Assembly: GCA_003514305.1 (NCBI GenBank)
Contig: DORE01000110.1
Span: 1-6,713 of the forward strand
From: Gammaproteobacteria bacterium
Lineage (GTDB): Bacteria > Pseudomonadota > Gammaproteobacteria > Pseudomonadales > Pseudohongiellaceae
Direction of reading: 5' to 3'
DNA: 6,713 nucleotides
Part shown: in pieces, positions 1 through 6,162 of the stretch
Layout: every line of letters starts with the position of its first letter
Numbering within the stretch: the first letter of the stretch is position 1
Translations under genes and position numbers: made by a program
Notes under the pieces: generated by a model
Told to the model about the DNA's origin: nothing
Seen by the model: the letters and a program-made list of their open reading frames with translations, nothing else
Databases searched by the model: none

Positions 1-102
1 TTCGTTCCGCATCCTATCCAGGACAGGACTGATGATGAAATGAAAGAATTGGCCAGAAATGCGATAGAGCAAGTTTTGCAACTTGTGGTCGAAGATAAGT
101 AA
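1..102 (+). CDS. C-terminal fragment of an upstream gene, possibly UGSC-family
   Basis: Frame 1 is open from the window edge to a TAA at 100-102 and encodes 33 residues, with the 5' part outside the window. The peptide starts FVPHPIQDRTDDEMKELA and continues as a charged amphipathic helix rich in Glu, Leu and Val. A 'HPI-x-(D/N)-x-(T/S)-x-(D/E)-E-(M/L)' segment followed by a helix resembles the C-terminus of small UGSC-family (seleno)proteins and related thioredoxin-like hypothetical proteins, which often sit beside acyl-CoA metabolism genes; this assignment is from memory of the family and is weak. Only 12 bases separate its stop from the thiolase start, so the two are probably co-transcribed. 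That the stretch is the end of a real gene is likely; the product name is tentative. Confidence 0.5.
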   Translation, partial: FVPHPIQDRTDDEMKELARNAIEQVLQLVVEDK

Positions 103-114
103 CCGGAGAAAAAA

Positions 115-1299
115 ATGACGAAAGAAGCAGTAATCGTAGCAACCGCAAGAACTCCTATCGGCAGGGCCTACAGGGGGGCTTTCAATGATACCGATGCCCC
201 AACGCTCGGCGGCCACGTGATCGCTGAGGCAGTCAGCCGGGCAGGAATAGAGTCCGGCGAGGTTGATGACGTTATCATGGGTTGCGCCATGCAGCAGGGC
301 ACTTCAGGCTACAACATCGGCAGAATGGCGGCAGTCGCGGCAGGACTGCCGAGCTCTGTCTCAGGCATGAGCATCGATCGCCAATGTGCATCCGGCATGA
401 TGGCAATTTGTACCGCCGCCAAGCAGGTAGTCAACGACAATATGCCCATTGTGATCGGAGCTGGACTGGAATCCATCAGCCTTGTGCAAAACGAACACCG
501 CAATGGATTTCGTGCGCAAAGCCCCTGCGTCACCGGAAAGTCTGAGCACGCTTATATGTCGATGCTGGAAACTGCCGAGGTTGTAGCGAAGCGGTACAAC
601 ATCAGCCGTGAGCAACAAGACGATTACGCTCTGCAAAGTCAGCAGCGGACCGCGGCAGCCCAGCAGGCTGGGGCCTTCGACGCAGAACTGGCACCATTTC
701 CATCAAAAATGGTCTTCATTGACAAAGAAACGAAAGAGCAGAGTGTGCACAACGTACATCTCGAAAAAGACGAGGGCAACCGCCCGACTACGACCCTTGA
801 GGGGCTGAACGGACTGAAGCCGGTTTTTGAAGGAGGGGTAATTACCGCAGGGAATGCTAGCCAGTTGTCAGATGGTGCCTCTGCATCCGTAGTTATGGAC
901 AGCAAACTCGCAGAAACGAAGGGACTAAGCCCATTGGGCGCCTATCGAGGCATGGCGGTTGCGGGCGTTGAACCTGATGAAATGGGCATTGGCCCGGTTA
1001 AAGCCGTGCCGAAGCTGCTAAAGCGCTTCAATCTGTCCATGGATGACATCGGCCTGTGGGAACTTAATGAAGCATTTGCAGTGCAGGTGATCTACTGCCG
1101 CGATGAACTGGGCATACCCAATGAGCAGCTCAACGTAAATGGTGGTGCAATTTCAATTGGACACCCGTACGGAATGAGCGGAGCGAGGATGGTCGGTCAT
1201 GCACTTATCGAAGGAAAGCGCCGGGGCGCAAAGTACGTCGTCTGCACCATGTGCGTTGGCGGCGGCATGGGCGCCGCCGGACTTTTCGAAGTTTACTAA
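115..1299 (+). CDS. Thiolase family protein (acetyl-CoA acyltransferase)
   Basis: This 394-residue protein has the usual length of a degradative or biosynthetic thiolase and all its active-site blocks. Cys91 lies in DRQCASGMMA and is the nucleophile that carries the acyl group. NEAF is at 318-321, the GHP motif with His350 lies in GGAISIGHPYGMSGAR, and Cys380 in CTMCVGGGMGAAG is the acid/base cysteine. The enzyme should cleave a 3-ketoacyl-CoA with CoA to acetyl-CoA and a shortened acyl-CoA, or run in reverse, in the cytoplasm. The GHPYGMSGAR variant (Tyr where GHPLG is common) and the ending GLFEVY resemble proteobacterial thiolases of fatty-acid or steroid-type degradation, but chain-length preference cannot be read. 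The ATG at 115 has a GGAG at 105-108, six bases upstream, and the MTKEAVIVATARTPIG start is typical. It probably forms an operon with the gene ending at 102. Confidence 0.95.
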   Translation: MTKEAVIVATARTPIGRAYRGAFNDTDAPTLGGHVIAEAVSRAGIESGEVDDVIMGCAMQQGTSGYNIGRMAAVAAGLPSSVSGMSIDRQCASGMMAICTAAKQVVNDNMPIVIGAGLESISLVQNEHRNGFRAQSPCVTGKSEHAYMSMLETAEVVAKRYNISREQQDDYALQSQQRTAAAQQAGAFDAELAPFPSKMVFIDKETKEQSVHNVHLEKDEGNRPTTTLEGLNGLKPVFEGGVITAGNASQLSDGASASVVMDSKLAETKGLSPLGAYRGMAVAGVEPDEMGIGPVKAVPKLLKRFNLSMDDIGLWELNEAFAVQVIYCRDELGIPNEQLNVNGGAISIGHPYGMSGARMVGHALIEGKRRGAKYVVCTMCVGGGMGAAGLFEVY

Positions 1300-1307
1300 A
1301 CCGCCAC

Positions 1308-1335
1308 GCTGTGGGTGCTCCCTTGCACCCATAGC
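1308..1335 (+). terminator. Hairpin just after the thiolase; possible terminator or 3'-end stabiliser
   Basis: The arms GCTGTGGGTGC (1308-1318) and GCACCCATAGC (1325-1335) form an 11-bp stem with a single G-U wobble and a six-base TCCCTT loop. It begins nine bases after the thiolase stop. The following bases (AGCTTGACAT) contain only two adjacent Ts, so it lacks the U-tract of a standard Rho-independent terminator. It may be a weak terminator, an mRNA 3' stabilising stem, or the upstream part of a Rho-dependent end. Confidence 0.45.
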
Positions 1336-1823
1336 AGCTTGACATCTAGAGTCTGTCGTCTGACTCAGCAGTTGAACGCGCTGACTTTATACCCGACTGC
1401 AAACGGAGCTATTGCTAATACTCACCAGTCGGGGCAACGCTGTGTTCGCTTAATATCCGGGAGACCACCAACAATTCCGCAATGCACTGGAATTTATAGA
1501 GCCAGACGTCGCTCGCGGGCTGCCTGACGGGGAACACGCGCGAGGCGATTTTCGTAGCAGAAACCGATGAAAAGAACCCTACCAGACGATCGTTGAAAGA
1601 CGGTTATCTCCCTCTAGCGCTTACTATTTAGCGCCAAAGGAATGGGTTTGTCGGCCTGAGGCTAGTCGTGTTTCTCGAGAATTAGCTGCACTGAACGCCC
1701 CGTTAAAGAACTGGATGAAAAGCCTGCTTTTTTGCTCGACGCCACTCCCCAGATTTAATTCAATGTTGTTTTTTGTGCTCTATTCAGAGATAGTCAAAAG
1801 CTCAAACTTAGGATTTTTTGAAT

Positions 1824-1841
1824 TCATCCTTCTAAGGATGA
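1824..1841. promoter_or_regulatory. Perfect 8-bp inverted repeat upstream of the serine hydrolase; candidate operator or 5'-UTR hairpin
   Basis: TCATCCTT (1824-1831) and AAGGATGA (1834-1841) are exact reverse complements separated by two bases. The centre lies about 36 bases upstream of the ATG at 1869, just after a T-run (1814-1819). A two-base loop is too tight for a full RNA hairpin, so a dimeric-repressor binding site is at least as plausible. No confident -35/-10 pair is seen; TTCAAT/TATTCA around 1760-1787 is only a loose match. Confidence 0.35.
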
Positions 1842-1853
1842 TTAACCACTGAA

Positions 1854-1858
1854 AAGGA
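1854..1858 (+). promoter_or_regulatory. Ribosome binding site for the serine hydrolase
   Basis: AAGGA stands ten bases before the ATG at 1869. A second AAGG at 1863-1866 is only two bases from the ATG and is too close to serve. This site, together with the signal peptide that begins at this ATG, supports the chosen start. Confidence 0.5.
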
Positions 1859-1868
1859 CACCAAGGTC

Positions 1869-3158
1869 ATGCGAGTCTTACCTATTTTCCCAGGCGTTTT
1901 TCCTGCTCTCACAACCATTCTGGTCGTTACAGCACAGCTGGGTTTTGCCGCCGACTTCCCCCGCGTCAAACCAGAGCTTGCCGGAATGTCGACGGAGCGG
2001 CTCGAACGACTGGATACCGTCCTGAAATGGTATGTCGAAAATGAAAAGGTTGCCGGTCAGGTGGCAATAGTTTTACGGCAAGGCCGGGTCGTCTTTTCAG
2101 CAGCGAATGGCTGGCAAGATAAAGAGGCGGGGATACCCATGCGTGAGAATTCCATATTCCGAGTCGCCTCACAGACAAAAGCATTGGTTAGCACCGGCAT
2201 CATGATACTTCATGAACGCGGTCAGCTTGATATCAGTCATCCTCTGAGTCGATACATCCCTGAATGGGAGAACATGGAAGTTGCTGTCAGCGAGTCGGAC
2301 AACAGTTATCGTCTCGAAGAAGCCAGAAGGCCAATTACCATTCGCCAACTGCTTACCCATACTGGCGGGGTCAGTTATGGCAGCGGACCTGCACAAGAGC
2401 AGTGGCACCAAGCGGGCTTCCAGGGCTGGTACTTCGCTGATAAAAATGAACCCATATTGGAGTCCATCAAACGGATGGCTGCCCTACCTCTGGACCAGCA
2501 TCCCGGGGAGGAATACATCTACGGTTACAACACAGATATTCTTGGAGCCGTGATAGAAGTCGCTAGTGGCAAAGATCTGAGCACTTTCCTTACCGAAGAG
2601 CTATTTGAACCCCTACAAATGATCGATACCCATTTCTTTCTGCCAGAAGATAAAGCAGCGCGCCTCTCCGTCGTCTATGAACCGTCATCCGGCGGGGGGA
2701 TACGTGCGATCACCAGCACTAACGGCATGCGGAGTCAGGGCCTGTATGTTCAGGGTAGCGGCCCCAACACCTCATTCTCCGGCGGTGCCGGCCTACTTTC
2801 CTCGGCAATGGACTATGCCAGATTCCTGCAAATGACTCTAAACGGTGGCGAATTGGACGGGCAGCGCATCCTGTCGCGCAAGACAATCGAGCTTATGACA
2901 ACCGATCATCTTGGTGGCATCCCATTCCGGGATGGACAGGGATTCGGTCTTGGTTTTTATGTGGTCACTGATCTGGGCGAAAGAGGCATACTCGGCTCCG
3001 AGGGAGAGTATGGTTGGGGGGGCGCGTATCATACAACTTACTGGGTTGACCCGGCTGAAGAGTTGGTTGTGGTTTATCTGACTCAACTGATCCCGGCACA
3101 GGGAATAGACGATTACAGCAAACTCAGAAGCGGAGTTTATCAGGCAATCGTCGATTAA
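1869..3158 (+). CDS. Exported serine hydrolase, beta-lactamase/class C (family VIII esterase-like) fold
   Basis: The 429-residue protein starts with a signal peptide: an R-containing start, a hydrophobic core and a likely cleavage after Ala27 in LGFA-ADF. It should therefore act in the periplasm or outside the cell. The mature part has the serine beta-lactamase/penicillin-binding fold. The SxxK motif is Ser101-Gln-Thr-Lys104 in FRVASQTKAL, with Ser101 as nucleophile. The tyrosine motif is Tyr218 in HPGEEYIYGYNTDILG, matching the 'PGxxWxYS...DvLG' block. A conserved LLTHTGG lies at 161-167 and a C-terminal GWGGA at 382-386 stands where KTG occurs in true beta-lactamases. These features fit family VIII esterases and related peptidases or amidases better than antibiotic beta-lactamases; the substrate is unknown. 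The ATG at 1869 has AAGGA at 1854-1858, ten bases upstream. The VOC gene begins 33 bases after its stop, so both are probably on one transcript. Confidence 0.93.
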   Translation: MRVLPIFPGVFPALTTILVVTAQLGFAADFPRVKPELAGMSTERLERLDTVLKWYVENEKVAGQVAIVLRQGRVVFSAANGWQDKEAGIPMRENSIFRVASQTKALVSTGIMILHERGQLDISHPLSRYIPEWENMEVAVSESDNSYRLEEARRPITIRQLLTHTGGVSYGSGPAQEQWHQAGFQGWYFADKNEPILESIKRMAALPLDQHPGEEYIYGYNTDILGAVIEVASGKDLSTFLTEELFEPLQMIDTHFFLPEDKAARLSVVYEPSSGGGIRAITSTNGMRSQGLYVQGSGPNTSFSGGAGLLSSAMDYARFLQMTLNGGELDGQRILSRKTIELMTTDHLGGIPFRDGQGFGLGFYVVTDLGERGILGSEGEYGWGGAYHTTYWVDPAEELVVVYLTQLIPAQGIDDYSKLRSGVYQAIVD

Positions 3159-3191
3159 CGACTCGATCTAACTGACAACAAGGACAGAACA

Positions 3192-3992
3192 ATGAAAGGG
3201 CTGCTATCAGCTTTACTGTTTACGCTGTGCATCCAGGTGGCTCACGCACAACTGGCAACTCCGAATGGCTCTGGTATCGCCTACGGGCACATACATCTCA
3301 ATGTTTCGAACATTGAGCAGCACATAGACATTTGGACAGAACATTTCGGTGGCGAGGAAATCAGTATCGGACATCTGCAAGCAATAAGATTTCCGAATCT
3401 GATTGTGATGTTCACCGAACAGACACCCACGATGGGCTCACAAGATACGGTGATGGATCATTTCGGCTTCAAAGTGCGCAACATTCAGCGGTTTATTGAT
3501 AAGTGGGAATCTGAAGGCTTTGAAATGGGTCGAGTATTCATCGGCGCCGAAGGTCAAACTAACGCTTATGTAACACTACCGGATGGCGTCTATGTTGAAC
3601 TTCAAGAGGACCAGGGCCTCCACGAGGAATTTACCGGCTATCACATTCACTACTTTACGCAGGATTCCGAAAGCTTGCTGGATTGGTACGTAGAGATTTT
3701 TGATTTGGAAATTCGCCCGAGGGGCACAATCGTCACGACAACGAACGTGCCAGGGACCAATCTGAGTTTTGGCAATTCCAATGAACAACGAGAGCCCACC
3801 CTCGGTGCCGCCATTGATCACATTGGCTTTGAAATTGAGAATCTCCAGGATTTCTGCCGAAAGCTTGAGGCCAAGGGCGTTCAATTCGAAGTGTCATACC
3901 GTAGGAATGAAGCGCTTGGACTGGCGACCGCGATTTTTACCGATCCCGGCGGTGTGAGAGTTGAATTGACAGAAGGGCTCGACGCTCACTGA
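3192..3992 (+). CDS. Exported two-domain VOC (glyoxalase/bleomycin resistance/dioxygenase fold) protein
   Basis: The 266-residue protein opens with a clear signal peptide (hydrophobic LLSALLFTLCIQV, likely cut after Ala19 in AHA-Q). Two VOC domains follow, at about residues 28-138 and 148-260. Each keeps the expected His-His-Glu metal set in the right places: His33 (GHIHLNV), His90 (DHFGFKV) and Glu136 (VYVELQ) in the first, and His151 (YHIHYFT), His210 (DHIGFEI) and Glu258 (VRVELTE) in the second. VOC proteins bind a divalent metal and carry out isomerisation, ring cleavage, epoxide opening or ligand sequestration; which one applies here is not visible. Most are cytoplasmic, so export is unusual. 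The ATG at 3192 is preceded by AAGGA at 3180-3184. It lies 33 bases after the serine hydrolase, which is also exported, suggesting a joint extracytoplasmic task. Fold: confident; activity: unknown. Confidence 0.9.
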   Translation: MKGLLSALLFTLCIQVAHAQLATPNGSGIAYGHIHLNVSNIEQHIDIWTEHFGGEEISIGHLQAIRFPNLIVMFTEQTPTMGSQDTVMDHFGFKVRNIQRFIDKWESEGFEMGRVFIGAEGQTNAYVTLPDGVYVELQEDQGLHEEFTGYHIHYFTQDSESLLDWYVEIFDLEIRPRGTIVTTTNVPGTNLSFGNSNEQREPTLGAAIDHIGFEIENLQDFCRKLEAKGVQFEVSYRRNEALGLATAIFTDPGGVRVELTEGLDAH

Positions 3993-4077
3993 TCTAAAGC
4001 CCAGCTTTTCGATCTTACATTCTCTTTTAGGTTTTTCTGGAAGCAAGGCAAAATCTCGCCAACCGTCTATACCTTAC

Positions 4078-4449
4078 TTAATTGATATCGGCGGCATGCT
4101 GCTTCAGCATTTCCAGAGGCACAACTTCAAGTGCGCGCTTATGCGTCCTCATTAAATGCACGATTGGCGCTCTCCCGTTTTTGCAAGCCTCAAGCCAGCG
4201 GGAAGCGCACAGGCACCAGTTGTCTCCGGGGGACAGACCGGGAAAGCCAAATTGTGGGGCCGGCGTCATCAGATCATTACCCCGCGAGCGGGAGAATTCA
4301 AGGAACTCCTGCGTCACTTCGACGCAGACCGTATGGGAACCGTGATCCCCAGCGCCGGTATTACAGCACCCATCACGATAATAGCCCGTGACCGGATCCA
4401 TCCCGCAAGGGATCAGCGGCTCGTCGAAAACATTCAAAGATTCGTTCAT
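4078..4449 (-). CDS. DUF2237 family protein
   Basis: The 123-residue product is a full-length, small cytoplasmic protein of the DUF2237 (COG3651) family. It shows the family's characteristic blocks: PLIPCGMDPVTGYYRDGCCN near the start, GSHTVC (37-42), EFLEFSRSRGNDL (48-60), FGFPGLSPGDNWCLCASRW (67-85) and a C-terminal HKRALEVVPLEMLKQHA helix. Conserved Cys15, Cys28, Cys29, Cys42, Cys79, Cys81 and His39 could bind a metal, although no biochemical role is established for the family. The ATG (4449-4447) has GGAG on the minus strand at 4458-4455, five bases upstream. It lies 90 bases downstream of the LOG gene on the same strand, so it may be the last gene of that operon or have its own promoter. 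It converges with the VOC gene, 85 bases away; I see no strong terminator between them. Confidence 0.9.
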   Translation of the reverse strand: MNESLNVFDEPLIPCGMDPVTGYYRDGCCNTGAGDHGSHTVCVEVTQEFLEFSRSRGNDLMTPAPQFGFPGLSPGDNWCLCASRWLEACKNGRAPIVHLMRTHKRALEVVPLEMLKQHAADIN

Positions 4450-4539
4450 GATAACTCCATCAGATAAAGTTGGTTACACTAGCTTGTAGGTATGGACCAC
4501 AGACCCTTTTGACTCCGACTAACTGCGGTTAAGTTTTAG

Positions 4540-5103
4540 CTATTTTGTTTCCATCGGGGGACAGTAGTGCGCAAATTTATCCAGTAACCCTGCAGGTGAA
4601 TCGGACCAGACAATCATAGCCTTGTGCTGCGCCCTGATAAATTGCTGATCAACCGCATATGTCAGAAATTCTGACAATTTATCGTAGTACCCGCCAATAT
4701 TGAGGATGCCACAGGGCTTGCTATGGATCTTCAGCTGTGACCAAGTCAGTATTTCGAACAACTCCTCAACCGTTCCAAAACCTCCGGGCAGCGCAATAAA
4801 GGCGTCTGACAGATCTGCCATAATTGCTTTGCGTTCGTGCATAGTGCTCACCTCAATCATTTCTGTTAAATCACGATGTGGCACTTCGCGGCGAAACAGC
4901 CCAGAGGGCATCACTCCAGTCACTTTTCCGCCACCAGTTAAAATGGTGTTCGCAATCTCTCCCATCAATCCAATGCTAGCGCCGCCGTAAACAAGATCGA
5001 TTCCCCTTCGAAGAAACTCTTCGCCAAGCTCGCGCGCACCCTTCGAATAAAAGTCCCCTAATCCGGACCCCGAACCGCAGTAAACACAGACTTTTTTTAT
5101 CAC
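4540..5103 (-). CDS. LOG family protein (TIGR00730; nucleoside 5'-monophosphate phosphoribohydrolase)
   Basis: With the GTG start at 5103-5101 the protein has 187 residues, the usual LOG length. In that numbering it shows VCVYCGSG at 5-12, the nucleotide-binding YGGASIGLMG at 39-48, MHERK at 88-92 and the signature PGGFGTVEE at 106-114, whose Arg/Glu surroundings form the active site. LOG enzymes split a purine nucleotide (AMP or cytokinin riboside monophosphate) into free base and ribose 5-phosphate in the cytoplasm; in bacteria without cytokinin genes the role is likely purine turnover. The frame stays open to a TTG at 5139, which would add 12 residues. I prefer the GTG because GGGGAAGGA lies about nine bases upstream, TTG starts are rare, and family members begin close to the VCVYCGS strand. 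The peptidase stop at 5142 lies 38 bases upstream, so the two are probably in one operon. Confidence 0.9.
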   Translation of the reverse strand: MIKKVCVYCGSGSGLGDFYSKGARELGEEFLRRGIDLVYGGASIGLMGEIANTILTGGGKVTGVMPSGLFRREVPHRDLTEMIEVSTMHERKAIMADLSDAFIALPGGFGTVEELFEILTWSQLKIHSKPCGILNIGGYYDKLSEFLTYAVDQQFIRAQHKAMIVWSDSPAGLLDKFAHYCPPMETK

Positions 5104-5141
5104 TCTCTTTAATCCTTCCCCGTAGCTTTTACACTCCAAGA

Positions 5142-5828
5142 CTATCTGCGAAACAGTATCAACCAGCGACTGAGGTTCAGAACATTGACCAAAGCAGCTG
5201 AAAAATAAGTCAACGCCGCTGCTTTCAATATCCGTCTGACAGCCGGAATATCCGCGTGCTTAATGTATTCCCCTTCAATCAGGATTGGCAACGCTTTACT
5301 AAAACTGGCGTCCCATTCCTCTGGCAAAATGATCAGATGGGCCATGGCGCCTCCCAGCTGCAAAAGCAATGACAGGGCTATCATGATCGCCAATGCCCCA
5401 GGGGCGCGCAAGAATATTCCAGCAATTGGAATGAGCCACATTATCAGAATACCGCAGCGATTCAGGGCCGAGGCCACTGGCAGATATTTGCTCCGCAGCT
5501 GAAATATTCGCTCCTTTCGAAAAAATTGAATCGCATGACCCACCTCATGAGCCGCAACCGCCACCGCAGTCAGAGATTTTCCCCGGTAATTTTGCGGGCT
5601 CAATCTGACAGCTTGTCCCCTGGGATCAAAGTGGTCCCCCAATGGGGGACATTCTTCCACAGCAATGCCATCAAGTTGAAAGCGATCAATCAAATGTTGC
5701 GCCAACTCAGCACCAGTACCCCGGATATCGCAGTCGTCTTTGCTATAAAAATGCATGACGCGACGCACCCAAAAAGAAGGAAGATAGATTAACAGCACGG
5801 CAAAGACAGCGAAACTGGCAAGTAACAT
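5142..5828 (-). CDS. Membrane zinc metallopeptidase, YugP/Zn_peptidase_2 family (PF04298)
   Basis: The 228-residue protein matches the length and layout of YugP-like (COG2738) peptidases. A membrane anchor at about residues 1-20 is followed by a YS-containing linker (28-29) and a soluble region with RLSPQNYRGKSLTAVAVAAHEVGHAIQ. The zinc motif HEVGH is at 94-98 (His94 and His98 bind zinc, Glu95 is catalytic). Two membrane segments lie at about 122-142 and 144-166, then LPEEWDAS (168-175), whose Glu171 aligns with the family's third zinc ligand. A further hydrophobic segment lies at about 203-225. The physiological substrate is not established for this family. The ATG (5828-5826) has a modest AGG seven bases upstream, which overlaps the stop of a possible small ORF. 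The LOG gene follows downstream on the same strand. Confidence 0.92.
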   Translation of the reverse strand: MLLASFAVFAVLLIYLPSFWVRRVMHFYSKDDCDIRGTGAELAQHLIDRFQLDGIAVEECPPLGDHFDPRGQAVRLSPQNYRGKSLTAVAVAAHEVGHAIQFFRKERIFQLRSKYLPVASALNRCGILIMWLIPIAGIFLRAPGALAIMIALSLLLQLGGAMAHLIILPEEWDASFSKALPILIEGEYIKHADIPAVRRILKAAALTYFSAALVNVLNLSRWLILFRR

Positions 5829-5836
5829 CGAACGAC

Positions 5837-5992
5837 CTATTGAGCACTAAAATTAGCAAAGCCCGCCGGATAATACTGCTCACGGCGATGATCAGTGCAA
5901 ACCACACAAACTTTTAGCGCGAGCTGTTTAACTTCACAGGGATGACGAAGTATCCGAAGACGCCGTACCTGACTTTCTGTACTGACTGACAT
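5837..5992 (-). CDS. Possible small ORF of 51 residues upstream of the metallopeptidase
   Basis: On the minus strand an ATG at 5992-5990 opens a frame of 51 codons that ends in TAG at 5839-5837, only eight bases before the peptidase ATG. The product begins MSVSTESQVRRLRILRHP, is basic in its first half, has Cys19 and a CVVC pair at 29-32, and ends PAGFANFSAQ. I do not recognise it. In favour: same strand, close spacing, and the stop overlapping the AGG before the next gene, which would allow translational coupling. Against: no good ribosome binding site (the AGGA at 6010-6007 is 14 bases from the ATG), short length, and no known family. It could be chance. Confidence 0.25.
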   Translation of the reverse strand: MSVSTESQVRRLRILRHPCEVKQLALKVCVVCTDHRREQYYPAGFANFSAQ

Positions 5993-6162
5993 TTACAGTG
6001 GAATAGTCCTCAACCAGGGGCATAACGCACTTTGTTCTTGTGGTAGATATGTTGTTCCTAAGCGTCAAGGACGATAGCAGTAAACTTCCCCAATGCACCA
6101 TTAGACTCGCAGTGGATCATAATTCTAAGACTTAAACTTGTGTCGTTCTAATGGTCAGGGAA
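5993..6162. other. Spacer between acyl-CoA dehydrogenase and metallopeptidase region; nothing convincing seen
   Basis: Together with the small ORF region this makes a 334-base gap between the acyl-CoA dehydrogenase stop (6163) and the peptidase start (5828). It should hold the peptidase promoter and perhaps a terminator for the dehydrogenase, but I find no clear -35/-10 pair with correct spacing and no GC-rich hairpin followed by a T-run on the minus strand. Confidence 0.4.

Larger units (their letters stand above)
1300..1868. other. 569-base intergenic interval, no intact gene; possible decayed coding remnants
   Basis: No convincing intact gene is present. After the hairpin at 1308-1335 there are short coding-like stretches in different frames, each broken by stops. 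One is frame 2 at 1454-1570, which includes FRNALEFIEPDVARGLPDGE. Another is frame 3 at 1500-1631, which includes TREAIFVAETDEK, resembling the 'R-x-(I/V)-(F/Y)-VAETDE' segment of luciferase-like flavin monooxygenases. A third runs from about 1570 to 1854 and includes SAYYLAPKEWVCRPE, faintly like the end of a LysR effector domain. None has a good start plus ribosome binding site. The last 100 bases are AT-rich and hold the upstream region of the gene at 1869. I read this as intergenic DNA with possible pseudogene debris; the family resemblances are impressions only. Confidence 0.4.

Noticed and set aside
1339..1367. TTGACA at 1339-1344 as a -35 promoter box
   Set aside because: At 16-18 bases downstream there is no TATAAT-like sequence, and no gene follows closely.
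1315..1527. 70-codon plus-strand ORF starting with GTG after the thiolase
   Set aside because: Its start lies inside the hairpin at 1308-1335, there is no ribosome binding site, and the product is Arg/Thr/Ser-rich without recognisable motifs.
1708..1733. AAAAGC-CT-GCTTTT palindrome with T-run as a terminator
   Set aside because: The two-base loop cannot form a stable RNA hairpin and the stem is AT-rich; no gene ends nearby on either strand.
1869..3158. Calling the serine hydrolase an antibiotic-resistance beta-lactamase
   Set aside because: It has SxxK and Tyr motifs but GWGGA in place of KTG, as in family VIII esterases and related hydrolases; nothing indicates resistance function.
3996..4008. 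AAAGC-CCA-GCTTT hairpin after the VOC gene as a terminator
   Set aside because: The stem is only five bases with a three-base loop and is followed by just one T before a C; too weak to call.
5139..5142. TTG start for the LOG gene giving 199 residues
   Set aside because: There is no ribosome binding site in front and the extra residues do not fit the family N-terminus; the GTG at 5103 is better supported.
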